Below, one piece after another: positions 16,649-26,064 of a stretch of 47,475 bases of DNA. Below the pieces are notes generated by a model that saw nothing but the letters and a program-made list of their open reading frames with translations, was not told the DNA's origin and did not search any database. The position numbers were made by a program, and so were the translations under genes. Within the stretch, counting starts at the first letter, position 1. Every line of letters begins with the position of its first letter. The stretch covers positions 1-47,475 of the forward strand of contig JAOZUR010000016.1 of NCBI GenBank assembly GCA_029938555.1. Reading direction: 5' to 3'. This stretch comes from Candidatus Sabulitectum sp. GTDB taxonomy: Bacteria; Fermentibacterota; Fermentibacteria; Fermentibacterales; JCC-6.

Positions 16649-19600
16649 TTAACGATCCCCAAAGTATTCAGCGAATATACGCAAAACCGTTAGCAATGCG
16701 GACATTCTTTCTTCTGGTAGATCATCTTTGAATTTTCTGTAAATTACAACTCTTCCAGTTTTTTCCTCGTGAACTTTCCACTTCTCGCTGACCATCGATT
16801 TCACTTTCTGAATTCGGGGCGCTCCTCCAGGAAAAAATACAAGCCTAGCAATTGCTGATGTAACAAGAACGTCTTCAACATTTGCTTTTATTGCCAAACA
16901 ATTCACTCTAGCTCTATGGGCTACTCCTTTTACCGGATCTGGAATAATGCCAAATCTGTCTTTCACATAATCAAGCCATTCCTGAATGCTGTCTTCATTC
17001 TTTGAACGCCAGACCCATCTGTAGAGGTGCACCCGTTCAGCTGTATCCGGCATATATTCCTCAGGAATAAAAGCCATGCCCGGCAGCTCTACCCTTGTTT
17101 GAGTTCTAACTTCACCACTTTCACCTTTTAGCATATTCACTTCTCGTGAAAGAAGTTCCTCAAACATGGAATATCCAACAGATTCTACCTGGCCGCTCTG
17201 GCCCGCTCCCAAGAATTCTCCGGCTCCACGAAGCTCAAGATCCCGCATTGCAATATGCCAGCCGCTTCCGAGTCTGGTATACTGCTGAATAGCTTCAAGC
17301 CTGTTTTTACCTTCGGGTTTTAATTTATTTAACCCACCGGGAGTAATCATATAACAGTACGCTCTGTGATGGCTTCTTCCCACGCGACCTCGAAGCTGAT
17401 AAAGTTCTGCAAGACCAAAGTTCTGAGCATTGTCAATAAACATGGTATTTACCCTTGGCAAATCAATGCCTGATTCAATAATACTGGTGGACAAAAGCAT
17501 CTGATATTTCCCTGCCATGAAAGAATGCATAACATCTTCTAGCTGTCTGGGGCTCATTTGCCCGTGACCAATAACTATGTCAATATCAAGAAAGCTTTCT
17601 AATCTTGTTTTTACTTTCTCAATTGTGCTTATTCGATTATGTACAAAGAAAATCTGGCCATCCCTTTCAAGTTCTCTGGCAACAGCTCTACTTATGATGT
17701 CATGATTAAAAGTTGTTATTTCCGTTTGAATCGGATACCTGTCACGGGGAGGGGTAGCTATGATTGATATTTCTCGGAAACCTGCCAATGCCATATGAAG
17801 AGTTCTGGGAATAGGAGTAGCAGTCATTGTAAGAGTATCAACATTTGTTTTCATCTCTCGCAGATACTCTTTTTGTTTAACTCCAAATCTTTGTTCTTCG
17901 TCAACTATCAGAAGACCAAGATCATGAAATCTAACATCTTTCTGAAGCAATCTATGGGTACCTATAACAATGGAAACATCTCCCTGTGATAAATCCACCA
18001 AAGTTCGTTTCTGATCTGCTTTTGTTTGAAATCTGCTTAAGACTTCAACACGGACAGGATATTCTGCTAGCCTGTCTCTGAAAGTATTGTAATGCTGTTC
18101 TGCAAGAACTGTAGTAGGTGCCAGTATAGCAACCTGAACCCCGGCTTCCGCAGCTCGAAAAGCCGCCCTTAAGGCTACTTCAGTTTTTCCGTAACCTACA
18201 TCACCGCAGATAAGTCTTTCCATAGGTGTATCTTTTGAAAAATCGTCCATAACTGCTTGAATGGCCTTTGCCTGGTCAGGGGTTTCATCATAAGGAAAAC
18301 TTTCCTTGGTTGCTTTAGATAGTTTTCCTGGAGCAGGAAATGGAGGTCTTTTGCGAATTGCCCTTTCTGCGTAAAGAACTGCCAACCGTCCTGCTATTTC
18401 CTGTGCTCGTTTCTTTACCCTGGAAAGTCTTTTTAACCAAGCTGTACCACCTATTTTATCAAGTTGAGGATTTCCTCCACCAGGGGTGAGATATTTCTGC
18501 ACCTGACCTATCTGTTCAAGTGGAATAAGAAGTTTGTCTCCGTCGCGGTAAACCACTTCAAGGCAGTCTACGTCTCCGTCTGCTAGTGAAAGTCGTTTAA
18601 GACCAAGAAATTGACCAATACCGTAAGACTCATGAACAATAAAGTTACCAGGCTGAAGTTCCTCCCAGGAAGCTAAAGTTTCGCCACCACGGAATTTCCT
18701 TACCCGTTCAGGTCGCCTTCTTGTGCTTAAAAGCCTTCTTTCACAAAGTAAAACAATTCCTGAACCATCTTCATTCCTAAGAACAAAACCGTCAGAAATA
18801 GACATGGCCTCAAACTCAATAATGCCCTGAAGGTCATCAGGTAGCAAATCCTCGAATGAACTCATTTCAGCATTAGTATCGCAGGCTATAACTATTCTTA
18901 ACCCATTATCTCTCCACTGATACATTTGCCTGAACATCTCATTGCGATGATCCATGAAACCGGTCTGCGGTTCAGTTGGAAGGTACACATCAACACTATC
19001 AGATGGAAGAAGAGTGTGTTCAAGAATTCTGCTAGAACTTCTTATGCTTTTTTCTATTTCAGACCATGAGGCAAAAACATCAGAGAATTCAAACGGCAAA
19101 TCAGCAGGAAAAACAGCTTTTCGTGTATCGATGGTCTCTTCAATAACTGAATGAAGCCTTTGCGGTTCCACAAGAATAAGAGTTCCTATTTCTGGTAGAT
19201 AATCGAACAGATTACCAAACTCCCCAAAGAAAATAGGTAAGTGATGTTCTATTCCAGGGAAATCACTTGCTCCGTACATAAATTCTTCGAGAGGATGTGC
19301 TTCTGGGATTCTCTCCGCTGCAGAATTCCATTCTTCAGGAGAAAGAACCACTTCACGGGCTGGAAGAATAATAGCTGAACCAACACGATTGATAGTTCTT
19401 TGTGAGTGTTGATCAAAAAGTCGCACTGAGTCAACTTCATCTCCGAAAAACTCGATTCTGTATGGATTCTCTGTGCCATAGGTACCAATGTCAATGATTC
19501 CGCCACGCCTAGACCATCGTCCCTGTTCAAAAACTGAAGCCTCTTTAATATAACCGGCGGAAAGCAACCAAACTTCCAATTCATCAGGATTTAAACGCAT

Positions 19601-20026
19601 TCCCTTGTAAATAGAGAAAATTTTAAATGAACCAGATGGGGGCAATCTTTTAACCAGAGCCCTTGCTGGAACAACAACCAGCGTACCTGGTCTTGCGGAA
19701 AGCAACCCAGCAAGACACTCTATTCTATCTGCAATAACACTTTGATGGGCTGCTTCTCCTTGAAAGGGCAATGTTTCATAAGCTGGAAAATAGAGCACCT
19801 CAGAGCCGGTAATAGATCGGATATCATCTCTTATTGTCTCGGCTGTGGTAACTGTTGGAGTAACAATTATTGTTGGCCCAGCTAACCTGTGAGCAGAAAC
19901 AATTGCTAACGAAAGAGATACCCCACCAAGGCCACCAATTGTTGTTAACGATTTTTCCGTTAAACTATCAAGAATATCAGAAAAAACATCGTCCCAATAA
20001 AATTCATCAATTTTCTTAAAACTCAC
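16649..20026 (-). CDS. mfd: Transcription-repair coupling factor
   Basis: Displaces RNA polymerase stalled at DNA lesions and recruits UvrA. The 1125 residues are full length: a UvrB-homology N-terminal region, the RNA-polymerase interaction domain (ELQPGNFIVHESYGIGQF), the helicase with Walker A GDVGYGKTE (about 606-614), DEEQ (about 709), TATPIPRT, then the TRG motif region (RGAGEFLGAGQSGQ) and the C-terminal UvrA-inhibitory domain. The GTG start overlaps the upstream stop by four bases (GTGA), with AGAGGA upstream. Confidence 0.97.
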   Translation of the reverse strand: MSFKKIDEFYWDDVFSDILDSLTEKSLTTIGGLGGVSLSLAIVSAHRLAGPTIIVTPTVTTAETIRDDIRSITGSEVLYFPAYETLPFQGEAAHQSVIADRIECLAGLLSARPGTLVVVPARALVKRLPPSGSFKIFSIYKGMRLNPDELEVWLLSAGYIKEASVFEQGRWSRRGGIIDIGTYGTENPYRIEFFGDEVDSVRLFDQHSQRTINRVGSAIILPAREVVLSPEEWNSAAERIPEAHPLEEFMYGASDFPGIEHHLPIFFGEFGNLFDYLPEIGTLILVEPQRLHSVIEETIDTRKAVFPADLPFEFSDVFASWSEIEKSIRSSSRILEHTLLPSDSVDVYLPTEPQTGFMDHRNEMFRQMYQWRDNGLRIVIACDTNAEMSSFEDLLPDDLQGIIEFEAMSISDGFVLRNEDGSGIVLLCERRLLSTRRRPERVRKFRGGETLASWEELQPGNFIVHESYGIGQFLGLKRLSLADGDVDCLEVVYRDGDKLLIPLEQIGQVQKYLTPGGGNPQLDKIGGTAWLKRLSRVKKRAQEIAGRLAVLYAERAIRKRPPFPAPGKLSKATKESFPYDETPDQAKAIQAVMDDFSKDTPMERLICGDVGYGKTEVALRAAFRAAEAGVQVAILAPTTVLAEQHYNTFRDRLAEYPVRVEVLSRFQTKADQKRTLVDLSQGDVSIVIGTHRLLQKDVRFHDLGLLIVDEEQRFGVKQKEYLREMKTNVDTLTMTATPIPRTLHMALAGFREISIIATPPRDRYPIQTEITTFNHDIISRAVARELERDGQIFFVHNRISTIEKVKTRLESFLDIDIVIGHGQMSPRQLEDVMHSFMAGKYQMLLSTSIIESGIDLPRVNTMFIDNAQNFGLAELYQLRGRVGRSHHRAYCYMITPGGLNKLKPEGKNRLEAIQQYTRLGSGWHIAMRDLELRGAGEFLGAGQSGQVESVGYSMFEELLSREVNMLKGESGEVRTQTRVELPGMAFIPEEYMPDTAERVHLYRWVWRSKNEDSIQEWLDYVKDRFGIIPDPVKGVAHRARVNCLAIKANVEDVLVTSAIARLVFFPGGAPRIQKVKSMVSEKWKVHEEKTGRVVIYRKFKDDLPEERMSALLTVLRIFAEYFGDR

Positions 20027-21438
20027 TGATCTGTTTCCTCTACAATCACTTCAGGTTCAACAGTAACCTCTGGAATTGGAAGAACCATTCCAGCCAACAT
20101 TGACCATTGAGCTTCTATTACTTCCATTTCCGTAAGGAATCTTTCAAGCTCAGCCCCATCAAGAGGGTCAGCAGGAGGCAATATCTCTGTGGCAGGGTTA
20201 ACATAAGATCCATTTTTCTTTAGTTCAAAATGCAAATGGGGACCTGTAGAAAGCCCTGTAGAACCTACATAACCAATAATTTCACCCTGCCTCACATAAC
20301 TTCCCACTGCTTGGCTAGCTGCAAAACCATTCATATGTCCATACCCGCTTTCGTATCCATTTGCATGCCTAACTCTGATCAAATTTCCGTAACCACTATT
20401 CCAGCCACGAAAGGTGATAGTTCCATCTCCTATGGCATATATTTCCGTTCCAGTGGGCGATGCATAATCAATCCCGTGATGAGCTCGGGTATAACCAAGA
20501 ATCGGGTGTTGCCTAGCAGTTGAAAAACCAGAGCTGATCCTTCCGAAAGGTACCGGCATTTTTAGGAACATTGTTCTAAGAGAGGCTCCATCACGGTGGT
20601 AATGATCGAGAATGATTTCAGCTGATTCAGCTTCATCTGGTCTGTGAAAAAATGGGAAAGCCTCGGCTAAACCACCATAAACAAACTGATACTTAGCAGC
20701 AAGGATTCTGCGAAAGCCTGTTTCTCCATCCATGGGATATCTGTTTTCTTCAAAAAGAATCCATAACTTATCGCCTACCTGAACATCATAGTAAAAATCA
20801 ATATCATATATAAACAATCGATCAGTAAGAGCTTTTTGCAGTTCTGATATGTAACCGATAGCCCTTGATGAATCTCTGCTGTTTAAAAGAATACCTGATT
20901 CTGTTAAGTCATCAGGAATAGCTGAGTCCCAAAGAGCAGCCCATACTGTTGTTGAAATTTCGCAGGAAACAGCTCTTTGACGAATCCATCGTTCTTGGGG
21001 CACATATTCCCAGGAAGAAGGAGAACTCTCTGTGTAAAGAATTCTGTAGAAACCTCTTCTGTTACCTGGATATGCTCTTAACTCACCTAACTCTCCCCTG
21101 TTATAAATAGCAGATAAGGTATCACCCATCCGTTGAACATTCCAACCAAGACTGTCAATTAATATTTCACAAGTAGACAAATATAATCCACCTGTTATAC
21201 CTATATCCCTCACGGCCCCACCTAAAAAACCATCTCCTATAGTGGAAGAAAATACTTCAACAGTATCAGCAACAACTGTAAGCATTTCATTCCGACAAAG
21301 CTCTATTGCCTGAATATCCTCATTAAAGTTCCATGAGTTTCCGATACTTTCTTCAGATGATTTAGTAAAAAACAACATAATAACAACCGCCGCCAGAATA
21401 ACTAAAACAGCAGCCCAATTTCGTCTTTGTCGAAGCAC
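20023..21438 (-). CDS. M23 (LytM) peptidoglycan endopeptidase, membrane-anchored
   Basis: A 471-residue protein with an N-terminal transmembrane anchor (about 9-24), a large extracytoplasmic region of about 260 residues, and an M23 domain (about 297-420). The zinc ligands are visible as H320-x3-D324 (HHGIDYASPTG) and H401-x-H403 (HLHFEL), with the catalytic-site H368 (GYGHMN), so it should be active on cross-linking peptides. The C-terminus is proline- and acid-rich. GTG start close behind GGAGGG. In the same run as ftsEX it is a candidate FtsEX-activated hydrolase, although no EnvC-like coiled coil is seen. Confidence 0.88.
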   Translation of the reverse strand: MLRQRRNWAAVLVILAAVVIMLFFTKSSEESIGNSWNFNEDIQAIELCRNEMLTVVADTVEVFSSTIGDGFLGGAVRDIGITGGLYLSTCEILIDSLGWNVQRMGDTLSAIYNRGELGELRAYPGNRRGFYRILYTESSPSSWEYVPQERWIRQRAVSCEISTTVWAALWDSAIPDDLTESGILLNSRDSSRAIGYISELQKALTDRLFIYDIDFYYDVQVGDKLWILFEENRYPMDGETGFRRILAAKYQFVYGGLAEAFPFFHRPDEAESAEIILDHYHRDGASLRTMFLKMPVPFGRISSGFSTARQHPILGYTRAHHGIDYASPTGTEIYAIGDGTITFRGWNSGYGNLIRVRHANGYESGYGHMNGFAASQAVGSYVRQGEIIGYVGSTGLSTGPHLHFELKKNGSYVNPATEILPPADPLDGAELERFLTEMEVIEAQWSMLAGMVLPIPEVTVEPEVIVEETDQ

Positions 21439-21456
21439 TTTCCCTCCGTGAATCGG

Positions 21457-22077
21457 TTAAATACCGTCTGAATATAGTCTGTCACCAAAATCCCCAAGCC
21501 CAGGTCTTATGAACCAGTTTGAATCAAGTTCCCTATCAACACATACTGTAATTACAGTAAGATTTTCATACTTACCAAGCCTTGCAATACCTTCAGGAGA
21601 AGCAACAACAGAAACAAGAATAATCTCTGACGCCTTTTTCTCAAATAGATACTCAATTACCGCCGCAGCAGTTCCACCGGTGGCAAGCATAGGGTCAAGA
21701 ATAATCACTTTTTTCCCAGCAACATCAGGGATCGAAGAATAATGCCAGATGGGCTCTGCTGTGGTTTCATTCCTACTCATGCCGATAAACGCTACCTGTG
21801 AATCGGGCAAAAGATCCTGAAAAGCTTCAAGTATTCCCAAGCCCGCTCTTAATATGGGCACTAGAACTGGAGGGTCAATCAAAACCTCACCTAATGTTGT
21901 TTCCAGAGGAGTATCAACCTGAGCAGGAACCGTACAAAGGTCTCGCGTGGCCTCTACTGCCAATAAATATGCCAACCGGTTAGCATAAGCTCTAAAACGC
22001 ACAGGAGGTGCATCTTTCCGTCTAAGCCTTGTAACAAAGTCTCTGGCAACAGGATGCTCAAATTCTATCATTTCCAT
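21457..22077 (-). CDS. upp: Uracil phosphoribosyltransferase
   Basis: Salvages uracil to UMP with PRPP. Visible: the substrate segment PPVLVPILRAGLGILEAF, the PRPP-binding loop DPMLATGGTA and the C-terminal GLGDFGDRLY. From the ATG at 22077 it is 206 residues, the usual family length, and the sequence begins with the typical EFEHPVARDFVTRLR; an in-frame start at 22170 would add an atypical leader overlapping tyrS. First gene of the - strand run; it diverges from tyrS over about 90 bp. Confidence 0.95.
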   Translation of the reverse strand: MEMIEFEHPVARDFVTRLRRKDAPPVRFRAYANRLAYLLAVEATRDLCTVPAQVDTPLETTLGEVLIDPPVLVPILRAGLGILEAFQDLLPDSQVAFIGMSRNETTAEPIWHYSSIPDVAGKKVIILDPMLATGGTAAAVIEYLFEKKASEIILVSVVASPEGIARLGKYENLTVITVCVDRELDSNWFIRPGLGDFGDRLYSDGI

Positions 22078-22103
22078 TTTGTCGGTTACCTTTCTTGTGT
22101 TTG

Positions 22104-22132
22104 TTGACAAAATACCAAAAAAATTGTAAACT
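22104..22132 (+). promoter_or_regulatory. Near-consensus promoter of tyrS
   Basis: Perfect -35 TTGACA (22104-22109), 17-nt spacer that is A-rich, and -10 TAAACT (22127-22132). Transcription would begin near 22139, leaving a leader of about 30 nt before the ATG at 22170. That is too short for a T-box or other attenuator. Confidence 0.75.
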
Positions 22133-22169
22133 CGCCAGATGTATCTATAAAACCCGGAAGGAGAAGACA

Positions 22170-23405
22170 ATGGAAATACTCCAGAGTCTCATTGATCGAA
22201 GTCTTGTATACCAGATGACCAACGAGGAAAAGCTGAATGAACTCCTTAAGGCCGATTCTCTTTCCTTTTATATAGGCTTTGACGCAACTGCAAGCAGCCT
22301 TCATCTTGGCCACTTGGTACCATTGATGATTGCCAGTCACCTGCAAAAAGCAGGACACAAACCCTACATTCTTATTGGAGGGGCGACAGCTCTTGTTGGT
22401 GATCCTTCAGGCCGGTCAACAGAGCGTTCTCTGGAAAGTAGAGATACCATAAACCAGTGGGCTGTTTCTCTGAAAAACCAGATGACACGATTTCTAGATT
22501 TCAGCGAAGAAAAAGCTGAAGGTGCATCTTTGATGAACAATGCTGATTGGTTAAATAAACTAAACTACATCAGTTTTTTGAGGGATATCGGAAAACATTT
22601 TAGTGTTAACAGAATGCTTACAGCTGAAAGTGTAAAGCAAAGGTTAGAAACTGGTCTGTCATTTCTTGAATTTAACTACATGCTTTTACAGTCCTATGAT
22701 TTTCTGCATCTTAATCGTGAGAAAAACTGCATTCTTCAGGTTGGAGGAGCCGACCAATGGGGCAACATAGTTGCCGGAATAGACCTGATTCGCAGAAAAG
22801 AATCTACTGAAGCTTATGGTTTCACCTGCCCTCTTGTTACCACTTCCACCGGAGAGAAAATGAGTAAAAGTCAGCCAGGAGGTGCAATCTGGCTTGATCC
22901 AAATCTGACATCACCATACCAGTATTATCAGTTCTGGATAAATGTGGATGATAGAGATGCTGTTTACTTTATGAAACTGTACACCTTTCTTTCTGTGAAT
23001 GAAATAGCAGAATACGAAAAACTAACTGGAGCTGATACCAGAAAAACAAAAGAAAAATTAGCTTTTGAAGCAACCTCCATCGCCCATGGGCGTGAAGAAG
23101 CAGAAAAGGCTCAAAATGCAGCAAAAGCACTTTTCGCCGGTAATGGTAATCAGCAGAATGTTCCATCAACAGACCTAAATTTCTCGCGTATTGAAGATGG
23201 AATTTCCGCTGTTGATATGTTTACTGAAACAAAACTCTGCTCCAGCCGTGGAGAGGTAAGAAGACTTGGGAAACAGGGCGGATTGTATATCCAAGGAGTA
23301 AGAATTTCTTCACCGGAAGATAAAATTACAGCTGATATCCTTGAAGACAACTCTGCTCTACTCAGAGCAGGTAAGAAAAGATATCACCGAATAAATTTCG
23401 TTTAA
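22170..23405 (+). CDS. tyrS: Tyrosyl-tRNA synthetase
   Basis: Class I aminoacyl-tRNA synthetase charging tRNA-Tyr. HIGH motif HLGH at 45-48 within the TyrRS segment YIGFDATASSLHLGH, and KMSKS at 230-234 (GEKMSKS). The tyrosine/ATP region GGADQWGN is present, and an S4 RNA-binding domain ends the protein (SRGEVRRLGKQGG). 411 residues, normal length. The ATG at 22170 follows AGGAG at a good distance. The gene stands alone on the + strand with its own promoter and terminator. Confidence 0.97.
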   Translation: MEILQSLIDRSLVYQMTNEEKLNELLKADSLSFYIGFDATASSLHLGHLVPLMIASHLQKAGHKPYILIGGATALVGDPSGRSTERSLESRDTINQWAVSLKNQMTRFLDFSEEKAEGASLMNNADWLNKLNYISFLRDIGKHFSVNRMLTAESVKQRLETGLSFLEFNYMLLQSYDFLHLNREKNCILQVGGADQWGNIVAGIDLIRRKESTEAYGFTCPLVTTSTGEKMSKSQPGGAIWLDPNLTSPYQYYQFWINVDDRDAVYFMKLYTFLSVNEIAEYEKLTGADTRKTKEKLAFEATSIAHGREEAEKAQNAAKALFAGNGNQQNVPSTDLNFSRIEDGISAVDMFTETKLCSSRGEVRRLGKQGGLYIQGVRISSPEDKITADILEDNSALLRAGKKRYHRINFV

Positions 23406-23413
23406 TCTTTAAA

Positions 23414-23455
23414 AATCCCCATGTACATCAGCAGTACATGGGGATTACTTTTTTT
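23414..23455 (+). terminator. Strong bidirectional intrinsic terminator
   Basis: A perfect 13-bp stem: AATCCCCATGTAC (23414-23426), 7-nt loop, GTACATGGGGATT (23434-23446), followed by a run of T on the + strand (23449-23455). Read on the - strand the stem is followed by TTTTTAAA, so it can end both tyrS and the long operon that finishes with the adenylate kinase gene. Confidence 0.92.
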
Positions 23456-24623
23456 ATCTTGCCCGTCTCCAGGCTTTCTCGGCAGGTTCCTTTATTCTAC
23501 TCCATACATCTTCAGGGTTTCCTTTACCGTTAACAACAGTCATTTTACCCTGTTTCCTATAATAGTCCACAACAGGAAGACATATCCGCTCATGCTGTTC
23601 CAGACGATGAACAATAGTAGAGGTTTCCAGATCATAACTCATTCTGCGCTCTGTCTTTCCCCTGGCATCTAGTCTTTTTATCAACTCAAGTGTTGGGCAC
23701 TGAATATCAAGGGTAAAAGAAATTGAAGAATGGATCTTACGCAGTAATCCATCAAGTATGTAAGCTTGAACAAGGGTTCTGGGGAAACCTTTAAAAATAA
23801 AACCACTTGCCTCTGGATTGCTCTGTATATGTTTTTCTATGAGTTTTATCACAATCTCGTCAGAAACAATATCACCTTTATCGTAAACCGCTTTAACTAA
23901 TTTACCCACCTCTGAGTCTTTTCTAATTTCCTCTTTAAGCATCTCTCCAGTGGACAAATAAACCAGATTATATTTGTCTGCAAGCTTTCGAGCCTGAGTG
24001 CCACGGCCAGCACCTGGGTAACCAAGCAGAACCACATTAAAAAGAACTTTGCGAAGTTCCTTGTTTATGATTTCTTCAAGACTAGTGTAAATTTCTTCAA
24101 CTGAACCTGTTCCATCCACCGGAAAGAAAAGTCCCTGATCCTTATAGAACTGTGCAACTGGTGCTGTTTTTTCCTTATACTCTTTCAAGCGATTTTTTAT
24201 AACAACTTCAGTATCATCACTTCGTCCAGAAGTTTTAGCCCTGTTTAAAAGTCTTTTAAGTGATTCCTTGGGAGAAACATCAAGAAAAAGCAAACAAGTT
24301 AATGAGGTGTGCATTTTCAACAGAAGCCCCTCTAGAATGTAGGCTTGCACAAATGTTCTAGGAAAACCATCAAAAAGAAAACCCGGCGCATCAGGGTTTG
24401 ATGTGATTTTCTTCTCGATTATTTGAACGATAATCTCATCCGAAACAAGGCCACCAGCTTCAATTATTGATTTTGCTGCAAATCCCAATTGTGTTCCGCT
24501 TTTAATCTCTTCGCGAAGAATATTTCCTGTTGAAATATATACAAGATTGTGTTTTTTCATTATCAATTCAGACTGGGTACCTTTACCTGCACCAGGTGCA
24601 CCAAATAATGCAATATTCAACAT
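23454..24623 (-). CDS. adk: Tandem two-domain adenylate kinase with degenerate second half
   Basis: A 389-residue protein made of two homologous nucleoside-monophosphate-kinase domains. Domain 1 (1-192) is intact: P-loop GAPGAGKGT (8-16, K14), FDGFPRT (84-90) and a short LID with GRSDD (133-137). By family it converts ATP + AMP to 2 ADP. Domain 2 (193-389) keeps the fold but changes key residues: P-loop GYPGAGRGT with R207 in place of the lysine, FKGFPRT with K278 in place of the aspartate, and a LID reading ERRMSYD instead of GRSDD. It is probably inactive or altered in specificity. The gene ends the 22-gene - strand run, next to a strong terminator. Domain duplication is visible directly; loss of activity is inferred. 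Confidence 0.87.
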   Translation of the reverse strand: MLNIALFGAPGAGKGTQSELIMKKHNLVYISTGNILREEIKSGTQLGFAAKSIIEAGGLVSDEIIVQIIEKKITSNPDAPGFLFDGFPRTFVQAYILEGLLLKMHTSLTCLLFLDVSPKESLKRLLNRAKTSGRSDDTEVVIKNRLKEYKEKTAPVAQFYKDQGLFFPVDGTGSVEEIYTSLEEIINKELRKVLFNVVLLGYPGAGRGTQARKLADKYNLVYLSTGEMLKEEIRKDSEVGKLVKAVYDKGDIVSDEIVIKLIEKHIQSNPEASGFIFKGFPRTLVQAYILDGLLRKIHSSISFTLDIQCPTLELIKRLDARGKTERRMSYDLETSTIVHRLEQHERICLPVVDYYRKQGKMTVVNGKGNPEDVWSRIKEPAEKAWRRAR

Positions 24624-24624
24624 T

Positions 24625-25272
24625 TTAGCGCCTGAATTCAGGAAGAAGAAATTCGTTTACATCACTCCAGTAAAAAAAGATTTTTCCGTCCGGTTCATTT
24701 GCAGCAATGGCATGTGGGTACTGGAAATCATAATAAAACACTATTCCAGAACGCCTAACCCCTATGTCATTCAAATTATCAAGTGTAAATTGGTGCTGAC
24801 CTACGGTTTCGGTTGTGATGCGATTTTGAAGTTCCCCATTACAAAGCTGAACCAGTTCAGAAATTTTCTCTTCCAGAAAAAGATTTTGTGCTATAACTAT
24901 TTCACCAGACTCAGTAGAAAACAGATAGTTAAAGATCCTAGATGAAGGATAAGCACCTAAAGTTTCAACTGTGATGGTCAGATCAATGAAATCTGCATCA
25001 GTCCAGTTTACCTGAAAAAAAGAACCAACAATACCAGTTCCATAAAGTCTGTAATTTTCCCTTGTTTCCTCAAGAGTTTCCCCAGTAATACTGCTGTAAT
25101 CTAATAGTTCATTGATTCTGGAAAGACCTGAAAATTCCCCGTGAACAACAGGCCATCTGATAGATGCTTCATTTTCCCCTAGAAATGTTTCTTGTGTAGA
25201 GACCAGAGGCATGTTAGAATTTACCGTTACCAGCCCTATAAGCCCTGCAAACAACAGTGAAAAAAATACCAT
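24625..25272 (-). CDS. Exported DUF3298/RsiV-like domain protein
   Basis: A 215-residue protein with a hydrophobic signal sequence (about 1-17). The mature part resembles the DUF4163/DUF3298 fold found in RsiV and PdaC: a conserved-looking aromatic segment (GSFFQVNWTDADFIDLTITVE), then a C-terminal GIVFYYDFQYPHAIA and FFYWSDVNEFLLPE, which matches the DUF3298 pattern where the chain passes through a tyrosine/proline-rich loop. Function unknown, probably extracytoplasmic binding. ATG with AAGGAG upstream. It stops one base before the adenylate kinase start. Confidence 0.6.
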   Translation of the reverse strand: MVFFSLLFAGLIGLVTVNSNMPLVSTQETFLGENEASIRWPVVHGEFSGLSRINELLDYSSITGETLEETRENYRLYGTGIVGSFFQVNWTDADFIDLTITVETLGAYPSSRIFNYLFSTESGEIVIAQNLFLEEKISELVQLCNGELQNRITTETVGQHQFTLDNLNDIGVRRSGIVFYYDFQYPHAIAANEPDGKIFFYWSDVNEFLLPEFRR

Positions 25273-25321
25273 AAGCTTTCTCCTTATTTGTGTAATACCA
25301 CATGGTAAACCGCTTATTTCC

Positions 25322-25516
25322 CTATAAAGGAATTTCCTTCACTCTTCCCACTATGCCAGATTCTAGCTTAACTTTAATTCCATGGGGATGTGTTGATGAT
25401 TTGGTAAGCAACCGAGTTATAACCCCCTGAGTTAACTCACCAGTTCTTTGATGGTGCTTTTGAACCACATTAACAACCATTCCTACTTTCAGATCTGATC
25501 GTACTGTTCCAGCCAT
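25322..25516 (-). CDS. ywbE: YwbE family protein (DUF2196)
   Basis: A 64-residue protein that matches the YwbE family along its length: VGMVVNVVQKHHQRTGELT, then TKSSTHPHGIKVKLE and VGRVKEI. Function is unknown; the small beta-rich sequence suggests an OB- or KOW-like fold. The ATG at 25516 shares its first base with the end of the tpx stop codon; a GTG one codon earlier is possible. Confidence 0.85.
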   Translation of the reverse strand: MAGTVRSDLKVGMVVNVVQKHHQRTGELTQGVITRLLTKSSTHPHGIKVKLESGIVGRVKEIPL

Positions 25517-26025
25517 CACATTAACTCTTTTAACACATTAAGTACGGCCTCATAATCAGGTTCCTGTGTTATCTCCGGTACAAGTTCTGTATAGATAACA
25601 AGATCAGAACTGTCCAGTACAATTACTGCCCTGGAAAGCAGGCCTGTAAGAGGACCAGTAATCAAATTCACACCATAATTCTTACCAAATTTTGAAGAGC
25701 GGAATGTGGAAAGAGAGATTACATCTTTAAGCCCTTCAATTTCACAAAATCTTGAATGGGCAAAAGGTAAATCAGCAGAAATACATAATACTACTGTGTT
25801 TTCGAGTCCACCGGCTTCTTTATTGAATCGTCTAACTGAAGCCGCACAAACTCCCGTGTCTAAGCTTGGGAAAACATTAAGTACCTTTACTTTGCCTGTA
25901 AAATCTTTTAACCCTTTCATGGAAAGATCAGTTGCAGTCAATTGGAAATCAGGAGCTTTTTCCCCTAACCCTGGAAGAGCGCCCACTGTTTCAATCTGGT
26001 TTCCCTGTAAAGTAACAATAGCCAT
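25516..26025 (-). CDS. tpx: Thiol peroxidase
   Basis: A 169-residue atypical two-cysteine peroxiredoxin reducing lipid and other hydroperoxides with thioredoxin. The peroxidatic C60 lies in [16 protein letters not shown], and the resolving C94 in [10 protein letters not shown]. Length and motif spacing are those of Tpx. ATG with AAAGGA upstream. There is no signal peptide here, so it would be cytoplasmic, unlike the name sometimes given to periplasmic members. It overlaps ywbE and lies 39 nt after the DUF2807 gene. Confidence 0.94.
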   Translation of the reverse strand: MAIVTLQGNQIETVGALPGLGEKAPDFQLTATDLSMKGLKDFTGKVKVLNVFPSLDTGVCAASVRRFNKEAGGLENTVVLCISADLPFAHSRFCEIEGLKDVISLSTFRSSKFGKNYGVNLITGPLTGLLSRAVIVLDSSDLVIYTELVPEITQEPDYEAVLNVLKELM

Positions 26026-26064
26026 GTTTTTTCCTTTCGATGAGTTCGAAAATCGATTAATCTT

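Noticed and set aside
22133-22169. T-box or other leader regulation of tyrS
   Set aside because: The space between the likely transcript start and the ATG is only about 30 nt, too short for any tRNA-responsive structure.
22086-22358. Reading frame on - strand across the tyrS start
   Set aside because: It overlaps both the tyrS promoter and the conserved TyrRS N-terminus, and the predicted peptide is low in family resemblance; upp and tyrS explain the region.
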